Shown in pieces: positions 44,560 to 56,512 of a stretch of DNA of 64,000 bases. The DNA lies in assembly GCF_004379255.2 (NCBI RefSeq), contig NC_056052.1, positions 10,843,708 through 10,907,707 of the forward strand, read 5' to 3'. The stretch is from Salvia splendens. Taxonomy: Eukaryota > Streptophyta > Magnoliopsida > Lamiales > Lamiaceae. Under the pieces are notes generated by a model. That model saw nothing but the letters and a program-made list of their open reading frames with translations, was not told where the DNA came from and did not search any database. The translations under genes and the position numbers were made by a program. Positions within the stretch are counted from its first letter, which is position 1. The number at the start of each line of letters is the position of its first letter.

Positions 44560-45040
44560 CCCTAGACAATACAAATGCAGAAAATACCCTAGACAACCCA
44601 AATGCACAAAAAATTGAAAACAACACAAATGCACAAACAAAAACCCAAAACAAATAATTTTTTGTCTTGTTTTAAAAAGAAACACTATATAATACCCTGC
44701 ACAATAAATTCTTGTCACATGCTCGCCATATGGGGTCTGAGACATCCGACAAACACAAAATAATTTCAATTCTTTAAAGGAAAGTGGGGACATTGTCAAA
44801 AAAGACCGCACCTGTGCGACATAGCCGACATTCAGGACCACACCAGTAAAAAACCCGACCAACTTCCACCTTCTTCGAGAATCCACGCTTAACGTGGAAA
44901 TCCACTCCCCGCGCACACCTTCTTTGCGAATCGAAGAATTGAAGCTTTCGGCAGACAAAAATCCCCAAATATGCGAAGGAGAAGGAAGAAGATTGATTAA
45001 AAGCCCTAACTTTATGTTTGTCGATTTGTGCTATTTGTTT
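44560..45040 (-). other. Region upstream of MULE transposase, possible second GRF-like remnant
   Basis: Two minus-strand frames (44958-44521 and 45103-44774) cover this part. One contains RRCARGVDFHVKRGFSKKVEVGRVFYWCG with further cysteines, which loosely fits the GRF finger (C..GV...GR.F..C). The frames overlap and neither is complete. It could be a decayed gene, the first exon of the transposase, or chance. Confidence 0.3.
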
Positions 45041-45479
45041 AAGTTTTCTGTGTGTGTATTTGTTTAAGGAAGAAATTTGTGACTGTATGTAGTATTTTTC
45101 CAAAAAGGATCCAAGTAATCACTTTAATGACAAATAGGATTAAAATTGACACATAGACAAACCGGGTTTGGCCGTTAACCCGTTGGGGGAAATAGCAAAC
45201 GATGTGAAAGTTCGTGGTTTTAAAATCCAATCTCATAGATCGTGGGAAAAATCAGAATTCGGTGAAAGTTTTTGGCTTTTAAAGCCAAAAACCCTTTAAA
45301 ATATGGATAGAATAGTGTTGATAATTTGAGAGAAACCTTCTATTTTTTAATTAGACTATTTTTTGCAGAAAGCCCAAAATAAAAAGATATGACTATTTTT
45401 AATGGACGGATGAAATGCTATGTAGCATTTAACAACTAGAAGTTAAATAAAGAATATGAAATAAAATACAACCATTATG

Positions 45480-45966
45480 TGCCTCAATTTTCCATTTTGG
45501 TCCGTCATATTAATTGTCCCACTTCCTTTTTACCACTTCTGGTAAAGGACCCCACATTCCACTAACTCATTCTCACTAACATTTTATTATAAACAACTCC
45601 CTCCGTCCCGTAATAGGAGTCATATTTAGTTATGGCACAGGTTTTAAGAAATGTAAAGAAAAGTCAGTTGAATAAGTTAGTGTAATATGGGTTCCACTTA
45701 TATATATTAGTTTTGTAATAAATTGTGAGTGGAATAAGTTGGTGGAATGTGAGAGCTATTTACCACTTATGCTAAAAGTGAAATATGACTCTTATTTTGG
45801 GACGGACCGAAATGGTAAAATAGGACTCTTATTGTGGGACGGGTGGAGAGTAATATATAAAGTATGACTCACATTCAATTAACTTTTTTAATTCACTTTT
45901 TATTAAATTTTTTAAAACTCGTGTCGAGTTAAAGTGGAACACGTGTTAAAGAAATGAGGGAGTACT
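45480..45966. repeat. Stowaway-like MITE cluster
   Basis: A copy at 45597-45850 starts CTCCCTCCGTCCCG and ends GGGACGGGTGGAGAG. Half-copies flank it at 45490-45590 and 45851-45966 (ending 'gagggagtact'). Internal phrases such as 'ttttaagaaatgtaaagaa', 'ttataataaaatgtgagtg' and 'ggaatgtgag' recur in all MITEs of this window. These termini are usual for Tc1/Mariner-derived Stowaway-like elements. Confidence 0.75.
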
Positions 45967-47262
45967 ACTCAAAACTAGAGCGGACATAGAAAAATTACCC
46001 TCAGGGGCTTGAAATTTCACTTGTAAATGAATACAACATCAATATTAGAGCATTATATATCTCAAAAAATATACAACAGATTTTTCAGTGATGTATAAAT
46101 ATGAATTTTTGAATAGACACAAATTTTAATATGTAAAATAAGAGAGAGCTGAAAAGAAAAATTATTAGTGTTATTATAAAAAATGAATTCCATTTTATTA
46201 TAAAGAAAGAAAGTTTCTTACAAAAATTTTAATTTTTATTGCCAAGCTAAATAGTTCATAAATATTTTTTAGAAACGGTGTATGAAATATTATAACCAGT
46301 GAAATAACTAAACAAAAATTTAGAAAGCCACTCCTCTATGGAGTAACATAAATAATTCATAAAAGGAACAACCTTTACTTCCTGAACTGTGTGGATCAAT
46401 TTGTAGCCATATAAATTCAGTGAATCGCAAAACTGTATAATCTAGTATGGATTCCCAATTGTTTCAACAGTATATCATAGATAACAAAAGAAATTATCTT
46501 AAAACAGACATAAAATGAGATGTAACTTGCTTCATGATTTGCACTTTGAGATTACCTATGCCATTTCGTATTGCATCTCCTACTACGTACGCACAAACAT
46601 GATAAGTGATGGTGGGATCTATCACTCATGGTTGTGTGTATGTAGTAGGAGATGGAGTATGAAATGGCACAGGTGTAGTTTGAAATTTCACTATTTGAGC
46701 CTGAGTAGCTTCTGTCATCCGTAGATTAAAAAATGTAGAAAAATAACTCCTAAATTCTAGTAATAAGGAATAGTCTCACGTTTTGTAAACCTCCGTCTAA
46801 AAAAATACCCATTAATAGAAGATTAAGTTTTAATGAGAAATTGATAAAGTAAGAGAGTTGTGTTAATGTAGAATGGAGGGGTAATCTTTATAATTATACC
46901 CATTAATAAAATAAAATACCCATTATAACACAATGAACATCTTTCTTAATCTATGTGTCAAAAAGAAGTAACTCAGTTAACATAGAATGGAGGGGTACTT
47001 CACTATGGAAATTAATGCATACGTTAATGTAGATTCGATGGTGTTATATAGGCGTGATACTTGTCCTTAGTCTGTCAATTTGGATAGTTCCAAGATTTTT
47101 ATATGAAACAATAGCTTTTCGATACGAGATTTTATTTTGTGTTGTTTTGTAAGTTAATGAAGAGAGAATAAAGTAAGAGCGGAAAAAGTAGAGATGATAT
47201 TGTTTATATTTTAAGAAATGTTTCTTTTTTTACTGGATCAACCCATAAAAGAAAATGTTTCA
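45967..47262. other. AT-rich spacer
   Basis: Apart from the foldback at 46552-46678, the stretch shows no coding signal and no clear element. Near 46790-46935 there is a loose internal repeat of 'acccattaata' type phrases, probably old MITE debris. Confidence 0.5.
46552..46678. other. Long imperfect foldback
   Basis: The arms 46552-46610 and 46621-46678 are inverted copies with only a 10-bp loop between them. Common blocks are 'ccatttc', 'catctcctactac', 'gtac/atac' and 'cacaa.catga'. About 50 of 58 positions can pair by eye. No target duplication was recognised, so it is either a small MITE with a short centre or a hairpin-RNA-like locus. The neighbours are unremarkable AT-rich DNA. Confidence 0.65.
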
Positions 47263-47271
47263 TTTTTAATA

Positions 47272-47686
47272 GGGATATTGGTCCCTAAAACCATGAACTT
47301 TGGTCAAATTTTGGTATTTCCGACAAACATTAAAATTTTTCTAAAAAATCACAAACTTTACATTTTATTTGTTATTTTCCAGGCAGCCCAAATAAGATAT
47401 CTTCAACAAAAATCTTATTATACGTGGGCAAACGTAAAATATTTATAATAAATTAAATTACTTTTTAAGTTTGTGACAAGTTGGATAAAAAGTTACGTAG
47501 AAAATCACGTTGATTCAGTAGTGCCAAGTAGGATAAAAATGCACGGAAGTTGCTTGGATATGACAATTGACCTGCCATGGAAAATATCAAACAAAATGTA
47601 AAGTTTGTGATATTTTAGACCAGTTTTAAAGTTCGTGGGAATTATCAAAATTTGACCAAAGTTCATGATTTAGAGACCAATATCTC
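47272..47686. mobile_element. Small non-autonomous Mutator-like element, 415 bp
   Basis: The termini are inverted: GGGATATTGGTCCCTAAAAC at the left and, reversed, GAGATATTGGTCTCTAAATC at the right, both continuing with 'atgaactttggtcaaatttt'. The flanking 9-bp duplication TTTTTAATA is perfect (47263-47271 and 47687-47695). The interior is non-coding. It resembles the element at 56513-57014. Confidence 0.9.
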
Positions 47687-48075
47687 TTTTTAATATTGAC
47701 AATTTCGACAAAAAATAAACATTCGAGCAAGGGTGGCACATACAAAGATCGATGGTATTATGAACTTCAATCTTTAAACTTACTCTATCCCTATAATTGT
47801 TACCTGAAGTTATAGAAAGGTAATAGAGTTCTTGAAAATTTAATTTAATTTAAATTCATAAAAATTCATGTTTATTCTAAAATACTTAAAATGATAACAC
47901 AGTTTCACAAACTTGGCCAAATGCATGAAGCGCCCAACATCAGTGCTTCCTTGATTCCTTCAACTGCGTAATTACAATAGTAGTAATAAAAAATCAATCG
48001 GACGATTGTGTTTTAATACAAATTCATAATTAATCTGCTTCTCATTTTCCATCAAATAATATTTTCATTTATATT

Positions 48076-50422
48076 TCAGGAACTTTTAGCCAGAAAATGC
48101 TCAAGGGCTTCACCGGTAGGTGATTTGGTTGAAGCTCTAAGCTTTCTATACTCTTCGAAGTCGAACGGCACGTAGCAGCGAGGGTTGCCGGAATCTAGCA
48201 GTTGCGGCGGCGCCTCTACTTTCTCATCTCTTGGCCCTAACACGAAAAGAGCAATTGAAGTACGTACAGTCGCCTCATTGCATTGCACTCTATGCTTCAC
48301 ATTGCAAAACCTCCCATTGCTCCAAGCCTAATTAATTAATAGATATAAGTACCAAAAACAAGGATAAGAGCATCTCTAAAAGATAAAAAAAAAGTAAATA
48401 TATAACCCCCCCTCCTCATAGAAATAAGGAGACTTTCCTTTTTCGTCCCTCTCACGAAAATATCACATTTCTATTTATGGAATGCTCTTCTAAGCTCATT
48501 ACTCATATACATCAATTTATTCACAATTTAACTACCATTCTCCTCATTTCTCTTACTTTACCAATTCTACATTAATTTGCGTGCATTTTGGGACGGAAGG
48601 AGTAATATTCTTAAAATACAGTGAGTTTCAAGATAAAATAAAAAATAATCTAACTATTATATTTATCTTTTGTATAGAAAAGTTCTAAGTATATCTTTTT
48701 AAAATTGAAAAGGGTATAAATGAATTACTCTATCCGTCCTCCAATATGTGTTCCACTTTGACTCGACACGGGTTTTAAGAAATGTAATAGAAAGTGGATT
48801 GGAAAAACTAATGGAATGTGGGTCCTAGTTTTTTAATAGTATTAGTTTTATAATAAAATGTGAGCGTGAACGAGTTAGTAGAATGTGGAGTCCACTACCA
48901 AAAGTGGTCAAAATAAAGTGAGACAATGATATGAGATGGACCAATATAAAAAATTGGGACACATAATAAGGGACGGAGGGAGATGGCACACTTGGGTAGT
49001 GGCACGGGATTTTTAGGAGATGTTATTTTGTGTGTTAAGTAGAGAGAGAAAATAGTATATTTATATTAATGTGAGAGATAGCTTTTTCCAAAAATGAAAT
49101 GTGACATCTTTTGTGGGACAAACTAAAAAGGAAAGTGTGACATCTATTATGGAACGGAGGGAGTATAAAAAAAAGGTAAAGATGGTAGTTGTTCTCTTTA
49201 TCTTTCATTAATCTTTCTCCATTGAGATGTTCTAAGATGCAAAAACTTGATATAGTGAGACACCAAAGAAATACCTTAGCAACATCTCCGACGTTCACAA
49301 CGAGAGTTCCGGCTATTGGATCGAGCGGCACCAGTTCACCGGTGATCTTGTGCACGGCCTCGAGACCATTAACAACCTCATCATCTTGCAATATAGTGAG
49401 AAATCCGGGATCTGTATGCAAAACAGCGCCGGTTAATCCGATGGTTTGAGGGCCGTAGTTGTACTTGTTCATCTTCAACTGACATGGCCAGTCCTTGAAG
49501 AGCTCTCCGTCCATCCGGAGCCCCTCCATCACCTTCATCCCCAAAAATTGTGCCAGATCATACAGTGCGAATGCATATTTGTTGAGCACCTCCCTAATAA
49601 GATCATGTCAAAGTTATTTAGAATTTTGATTGGAATTATTATATGTACTTATAATAATAAATGAATGTCTCTATTACAGAGATAGGGACACAGAGCTCGA
49701 ATTATTATAAGTATGATTGTACTTATAATAATGAATGTCTCTATTATAGATAAGAGAGATCTATATCTATAATAGAGACATTTCTTATAAGTATGATTGT
49801 ACTTATATTAATGAATGTCTCTATTATAGATATAGAGATCAATATCTATAATAGAGACATTTCTTTTGAACATTGAATTTAAGGAATTTGTACTAAGTGG
49901 AGAGGAAATAATGTAAGAAACATAATAAAGTTCAGGGAGAATAAATTAATAGAACTGAGATGTGTAGCTCTTTGCCGAAAAAAGGAAATGGCACAACTAG
50001 ACTGAAGCAGTCCAAAAAAGAACGCGACTCAATTATAGTGGGCAGAGAGAGTAATAGATAGGGATTTCAGTCGACCTCTGATGTGGCGAAACGTGGATTT
50101 GAGAGCAGAAGTGGTCAATAGCACCGGGTGAAGCCATGTCGTAGAGACTGAGGCCCTCAAAATAGGGGCTAGCCATGTTTGGTGGGGTGTAGCCTTTGCC
50201 TGGCTCAGGGTGAGAGTTTTTATGTTTGACCTCCATGGGAAGATCCATCAGCGAGCGTGTGACGGCTTTCATCTCGGCCATCAGCTCCATGTCCACGCCA
50301 TGGTTAACGAGTCTGAAGCAACCCCACTCTTCGCATGCTTTTACTATCTTCTCTGCTAGATTTGACGAATCTTTCATGTCGATTACTGGAGCTGATTCCT
50401 TACCCATTCTTTTTTTTGACAA
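48076..50422 (-). CDS. DAO: 2-oxoglutarate/Fe(II)-dependent dioxygenase, DAO-like (three exons)
   Basis: The exons are 50422-50076, 49593-49275 and 48327-48076. The introns begin AGAG|GTCGAC and AAG|GTATTT and end TTAG. Joined length is 305 residues, close to the roughly 300 of DAO proteins. Domain N runs about 12-110 (PVIDMKD, EEWGCFRLVNHGV). The 2OG-Fe(II) core is at about 150-260: LHTDPGFLTILQDDE supplies His and Asp, NVKHRVQC the second His, and RTSIALF the Arg-x-Ser that holds 2-oxoglutarate. The phrases LYDMASPGA..HFC.Q and WSNGRFCNVKHRVQC are typical of DAO, which oxidises indole-3-acetic acid to 2-oxindole-3-acetic acid in the cytosol. The substrate is inferred. A second in-frame ATG lies five codons in (50405-50407). 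No lesion is seen. Confidence 0.88.
48728..49165. repeat. Stowaway-like MITEs in DAO-like intron 2
   Basis: A copy at 48728-48982 starts near 'ctatccgtcctcc' and ends 'gggacggagggag'. It contains the family phrases 'gggttttaagaaatgtaa' and 'ttataataaaatgtgag'. A second, partial copy ends at 49165 with 'ggaacggagggagta'. Both fall inside the 947-bp intron 2 (48328-49274), leaving the splice sites untouched. Confidence 0.75.
49640..49870. repeat. Palindromic tandem repeats in DAO-like intron 1
   Basis: The phrase 'atgaatgtctctatta.aga' starts at 49661, 49731 and 49811. The last two units are near-perfect palindromes: ATGTCTCTATTATAGAT pairs with ATCTATAATAGAGACAT at 49734-49781 and 49814-49861. 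The phrase 'gtatgattgtacttata' separates units. The array lies wholly in intron 1 (49594-50075). Confidence 0.85.
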
Positions 50423-50584
50423 GTTTTGTGTTGTGATTTCTTTGAATTGGTGATGGAATTTGCGTATGCATGTTGGTTTTTATAGTGTAAACTAGTGTCA
50501 TTAACGTCGGCGGCTTAATTATAGAGAAATAATTTTTTATTTTAAATATATATCCTGTGGATTGTGATCATATTATTAAAAAAC

Positions 50585-51018
50585 ACTAGTTACTGTAATT
50601 ATGGGCACGAGTTTTAAGAAATGTAAAGAATATTAGATTGGAAAAGTTAGTGCAATATGAGACCTATTTTTTATATTGATTTTATAATATAATGTGAGTG
50701 ATGACTGATGAGTTAGTGGAATGTAAGATCTACTTACCATTTATGGTAAAAATGAAGTGTGACTCTTATTGTTGGACGAACCAAATCTCACAACATGAGT
50801 CACTCTAATTATGGGCACGGGTTTTAAGAAATGTAAAGAATAGTAGATTGGAAAAGTTAGTGGAATATGAAACCTATTTTTTATATTAATTTTATAATAA
50901 AATGTGAGTGATGAGTTAGTGGAATGTAGGATCTACTTACCATTTATGGTAAAAATGAAGTGTGACTCTTATTGTTGGACGAACCAAAATGGTGACTGTT
51001 AATGTGGGACGGAGGGAT
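50585..51018. repeat. 210-bp tandem duplication of a Stowaway-like MITE, upstream of the DAO-like gene
   Basis: The units 50596-50805 and 50806-51013 are almost identical, both opening 'taattatgggcacg' and containing 'gaagtgtgactcttattgtt'. The second ends with 'gggacggagggatta'. The pair starts 160-180 bp upstream of the start codon, so it overlaps the likely promoter region. Confidence 0.8.
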
Positions 51019-52383
51019 TAGGTGATATTAGCTAGAAGATGGAGAATGTAGTACTATATGTTTTATATATTTGTTGTTGACATGGGAGATCGGATAATCT
51101 GTTGTCAAATTATGGTGGCCTAATTCACCAAAACAAAGGACACATAATTATTGTATATGTTCCTACTTTTGCAGCCCCATTCTAGATACACTTTATTTTG
51201 CATTCTACACTTAGTCAAACATTTTTTCCTAATTAATTTACTACTTTAATTAGGTGACCAATAGATAATTAGTACTTTGGTGGGTTCCTGTTGTACCAAC
51301 ACCATTTTACTTCTATGTGTTTTATATATTAACAGTTACTGTTGTAAAATCTACAAAATTTAGATTATTAAACATGTACTTACAAAGTTATTTTATGAAC
51401 ATTATCATTAAAATACATGTAGATGTAGGCTTGCATGATTGAAGTGATAGAAGAAAACGGTCCAAATCAGAATAGGCCTAATATTTTCTATCAAACTTTT
51501 TTTTATTACAATATTAAACGTGGTGTATCTTAATTAACTATTATGTGGAAATTCATGTAGTCAATGAGTGATAATGACTATTGACTAGTATAGGAATCGG
51601 CCTACGCCTTTGAAAAACTTAAAGCTTCGAGAAGCACCTGTACTAGATTTGTTGTTTTATTTTATTTTATCTTTTCGTAATTTTGGAGTATGAAAGTATA
51701 ACATTGAGAAAAGAAAAGTTGAATCATGAAATATGGTTGAATTCAAATTGGGTGTACATAAAAAGTCAAATAGCTAAAAGAAATTAAATGAGAGAAAGTA
51801 GCCAGCTTCATTGAATTCTGGTACCTTAGTAAGACAATTAGACACGAGTAGTTTTAGTCCAAAACCAACATGCAATTTCTGTTGGCTTCAAGGCTCAATG
51901 TGAACGTTTTTATTTGAAATAAAATCATTCATTAAGAAAATATTGTTTAGAAGAGAGAAAGCCGATGCATTGGTAGAACTAATTTGCAGTTTTAAATGAA
52001 CCAACGAGATAGTACGTACACTTTTTTTTACTTTAAAGTAATACTTAAATTGTAATTTTATAATAGACATTGAAAAAGAAAATCACAAATAATGTTGTTT
52101 GACGTCTTTTTTTATTAAAAAGCATCTGCATATGAAAGGGCGACAACAACATTTTTGACCAACTATAACAAAATTAGATCTTTCTTGTTAGTTGAATGCC
52201 ACCGCCCCTAAATCCGCTGCTAAATGTGAGTCTAGTTAGTTATACACATAAGATGAATAACTAGTAGATTGAATTCGTTTTGTATTTATTATCAATAAGG
52301 ATATTGGCCCCTCGTATTATGAAACTTTTAAAAAGTTGGATTATTTTTATCAGGAACTTTCAATTTGGCAATAAGGATATTGG
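51019..52383. other. AT-rich intergenic region, no gene
   Basis: No frame above noise with recognisable content. Near 52303-52395 the phrase 'aaggatattggccc' occurs twice (about 52297 and 52375), resembling the end of the small Mutator-like elements, so a broken copy may lie here. Confidence 0.5.
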
Positions 52384-52636
52384 CCCCCTTCGTTCCCCAT
52401 TAGGAGTTCCGATTTACTACCGTTTTAGTCCGCCCACCATTAGGAGTCTCGGTTCACTTTTATTATAAATGGTAGGTAGATCACATATTCTACTAACTCA
52501 TTTCACTCACGTTCTATTATAAAACTAATATTTAAAAATAGTCTCACATTCCACTATCTTTTTTCACCCACTTTTCTGTATATTTCTTAAAACTTGTGCC
52601 AAACTCAAATGAGACTCTAATGATGGATGGAGGGAG
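52384..52636. repeat. Stowaway-like MITE
   Basis: It begins 'cccccttcgttcccc' and ends 'gatggatggagggag'. Inside are reversed family phrases such as 'cacattccacta' and 'cattctattataaa'-like blocks. No clear TA duplication is left. Confidence 0.6.
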
Positions 52637-52639
52637 TAT

Positions 52640-53636
52640 GAATTTTTAAAACGGCGCAAATTTTAAATATAATTGATAAAGTAAGAGATAGAAATAAGAA
52701 GCAATTGAAGTATTTTTAATAAAGACGGAAATAGGTTCCAAAAAATGAAATTATTAAGGCTTAATTAAGGGCAATCTGGCTTCTTTGAATGGGAAATACT
52801 ACACACTCAATACCATAGATAGACTGGTAAGCGTTATCTGGTTTCTTTGAATAGTCAGACACGATTGCAAAACTACAAATATATAATCGAAACAAAACTA
52901 TATGATAGTTCTATTACAACATAATATTGTTGAGTCAAAGAAGCAACGATGCGATGCACATTTATTCCTTAGGCATAATCTCTCTCTATTCACTTTTTTT
53001 GCGTGCAGTACCCGCGAATAGTCGTGATCAGCCCAGCAACAAAATTAAACATTTTAGTAATTAAATGTAGCAACAATTATTCTATTTTGGTGTTATAGAT
53101 TATATTACATTTCTTGTTCTATTTGAGTTGAAATCGTGATTTATAGTCCCATTTTGCTATTTTCCGTAATTTTAAGTCTCATTTGGTCTATTCCATTTTA
53201 GGTAAGTAGACCCACCATTCAATTAAATCAGTACACTCACATTCTATTATGAAACCAATACTCTTTATGTCCATAAAAATATATGCACTTTTCCTTTTCG
53301 TCCATCCAATAAAAATATGACATTTCCATTTATGAATACGTCAATTTATTTACAACTTATACCACTATAGTCCACCATTACAACTCATTAAACACTAATA
53401 ATAATGTGAGTCACATTATCCACTAACATTACTTTAACTACTCTTCTCGTTTTCCTCTTTTTTTACTAATTATGTATTAATTCACGTGCTATAAAAGTGG
53501 ACTCCACATTTCACTAACTCATTTTCTCATTTTTTTCTCTACAAATTCAAACAATTTCTTCAAATCTGTGCCGAATCAAAATGAGACTATAAATAACATA
53601 CAGATGAAGTACTATTACTTACCACAGATAATAGAT
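52640..53636. other. AT-rich intergenic region with MITE debris
   Basis: No gene is recognised. Partial MITE sequences are seen near 53150-53250 ('cacattctattatgaaacca') and 53270-53580. This is the 3' flank of the NLR pseudogene. Confidence 0.5.
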
Positions 53637-56055
53637 TCATGCATTTGGTGGGTAAATGGAGAGCGTGAAGGTGGTGGCTCCAGCCTTCTTGGCCGCAGCA
53701 AGCTTCTTTGCAGAGGCAGCTGCCGCCTTACAGAACTGCAAATCCAAATATTCCAGATTCGGATTATCATTCAGCCCTATGGGAACTTCCTTAAGCTTGT
53801 CACAGTTGCGCAGTTGAAGCTGTTTAAGGCTCGGGAAATGCTGCGCCGACGCAGTCCAGGTCAACAAATCAATCCTCCTAATATGCAGAACCTCAAGCGC
53901 GTTGAAGCCTCTCTCCATCACCTCCCAACTCGTCCCTACAAACGCATTGTCCTTGAGCTTCAGCACCTTCAATTTCTGCAGTGATCCTAAAGTAGACATG
54001 TGTGTCCACTCCAGAAACGTGTTTTGTAACGTCAGGCTTCTTAGATTCACAGGGAATTTGTAGGCCGGAGGGAGGCTGTCTAGCTTCCCAAGCGAAGGCG
54101 GCTTCGGATATACATCGTTGAGCAGCTTCAGCTTCTCGAGATAGCTCAGTTTCGTTAAACAATCAAATGTTCCGGTCTTGCTATTGAGGAATGAGGATAG
54201 TTTGCCACGCATCCCGAGCTTTTTTAGATTGCGAGCCCTGTCGAAGAGTGCCTCCGTGCAGCTCTCTGGTGACACTGTGCTGAGGCTCTGAAGCTTCTAG
54301 CCTTCTTTGCTTTCTTTACCTGGCTTTACAAGAGTTGTGCACGCGTTCATCTTCAGATACCTTAGCTGAGTCATACTCATGACATCTGCTCTGATGTCGA
54401 GGAAACGTGAAGTTGTGTCGACTATAAGAGTCTGTATGTTCCAAAGCTTTTTGAAGGTGGAGGGGAGAACGGAAGGCGTTGAGTTCGACTCCGGCTTCAT
54501 GGATAGTGCAAGGTACCTCAGATGAAACAGCTCGTGGAAAGACTTTGGTAATCTAGAGAATTTGAGGGGCTTTGCTTCTAAAACCCTCAAGAGCTTGAAA
54601 GACGAACAAATGGCCGCGATTTTGTCTAAGGGCACATCTATATCTTCGGAGAATGTGACGACGAGCGGACATAAGGGCCTTCTGGACCTTTACCGAAGAA
54701 GTCCATGACATGCGAGTGGATGCAGAGGCGTCGATGCTTCTGTGCTTCAGTGAATGAGGGCTGAAGCCCTTCATCACTGGACCACTTAATTTCTTGGTAT
54801 CACAGTCTTTCCAGCCTTCAACTTTGCAGAAGTCACGTAACATGTCATGAATCCTGCAGGACTTGACTCTCCCATCGGCCTTAAATTTTTGCAGCCATAA
54901 CCAGATTTCGATTGATCAGATCATCAAGATTGTAGCCAGCAACCTCCTCCACGGTGATGCCGTCCTTGGGCTGTATTAGACCTTCTGCAATCCACATTCG
55001 GATCAATTTCCAAGAGGGGATGGGATCTCAAAATCTTCCGGAAACATACCCATATATAGGAAACATTCCTTCAAGTGGTAAGGCAACTTCTAATAACTCA
55101 ATCATATATATGATCTTCTCCATGCGTTTCTGCGAATCATAACCAAGGAACGTACTCACACTTGTAGAAACTTTCTCCCATTGAGTCTCAGATTTTGACA
55201 ACTTGGTGGCAAGAACGCCTTCTATCACCACGATAGCCAGGGGCAGGCCGTCGCACCTTGCAGCAATCTCTCTCCCGACACGTTCCAAATCAGATGGGAA
55301 CTCTGGCTTTTTGAAAACCTCCCATTGGAGTAGCTCGCAACTCTCATCCAAATCCTACTTACGCAAAGGGTGAGGCTCTCTGAAGCGGTTGACATGCTTC
55401 CCCACATCCATCTGGCGACTGGTGATCATGACTTTACCTACTGTGTTATCCTCAGGCAGACATTCTTTGATCTTATCCCAGTCTGTAGTCTCCCACACAT
55501 CATCCATGACTAGCAAGAATTTTCCAACATCGCCCAGAAGAGCTGATGTTTCTTTCGCGAGGTATGAACATCTCTTTTTCGTGTACTCATCCTTGTTGAA
55601 TTGGGTCTTCATCTGTCTCAAACTGGAAAGAAACACCTCCTTCTCTGTGAATTCGAACTTGATGTCGGGATCGTGAAATATATTTCCGGCCAGTGTTGTC
55701 TTGCCGAGGCCAAGCATGCCAATGATGGAGATCACATCCAAATGTGAAGTGTTTTCTTTGAGATAGCCAACTATTTTGTTAGCCTCATCTTCCAAACCCA
55801 CCACATTATCTTTTTTTGATGGCGTTGGCTGCTTCAAGGACAGTATACATATCAATAAATTCACAATTCATGTCAACTAGCAGCTACTAGTACTATAATT
55901 TAATTTTTATACTCTACTTTATCATTGAAATTTGTCACTTATTCTATGTTTATTAACATATAATCAGTTTTATTCTGGCTATTTTTCGTACACATGCACT
56001 TTAACAAGACTTGCTAGTTTCTTCTTCTCTGTTTTTTTTTTAATTATTAATAATA

Positions 56056-56280
56056 CTCTCTCCGTTCAATAGTAGTGGAGTCATTTTATCATTTTGGTAC
56101 GTTCCATACTAGTGGAGTCATTTCCTTTTTTAGTAAAACCAACACATTTCTTCTGGCTTACTTTACTCTCTCTTTTTTTCATTTCCTACTTTATTCTTCT
56201 TTTACATAACACACTTAACACAATTTTTCTTAATCTCCGTCCCGGAAAGAAATGTTTCCACTACAATGGAACGAAGGGAG
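56056..56280. repeat. Stowaway-like MITE in NLR intron
   Basis: It begins 'ctctctccgttc', ends 'ggaacgaagggag' and is bracketed by TA on both sides (56054-56055 and 56281-56282). It lies in the intron between the CC exon and the NB-ARC exon. Confidence 0.75.
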
Positions 56281-56512
56281 TAATATATTAATTAGGATTT
56301 TCTAAATTATCCACATGAGTTATTATTGATAGTACTTTATAGGCATAAATAGCAAATTAATTATATGCATAATTGATAGTACAAACTTTGATAGTAGTAT
56401 TAAAATGAGTATAATCATTATTACCACTAATTTTACAAATAGTATACATACACACCCATATATATCAAGAGAGATTGGATTTTATATAGTTTATTTTAAC
56501 TAGGGATTTTGA

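Larger units (their letters stand above)
39023..45294. mobile_element. Mutator-like element (MULE), 6.3 kb
   Basis: The element has terminal inverted repeats beginning GGGTTTTTGGCTTTAAA, similar over more than 100 bp (39023-39140 against the reverse of 45294-45165). Shared blocks are 'ttcaccgaatt', 'tttttcccacga' and 'ggattttaaaacca'. It is flanked by a 9-bp duplication with one mismatch. It carries a decayed MURA-type transposase on the minus strand and a GRF-like/coiled-coil gene on the plus strand. An Athila-type solo LTR is inserted at 40295-41583. It is no longer autonomous. Confidence 0.9.

Noticed and set aside
53893..54162. 89-codon minus-strand frame within the LRR region
   Set aside because: It overlaps the LRR frame (53637-54275) in another phase; only the latter shows the leucine-rich pattern.
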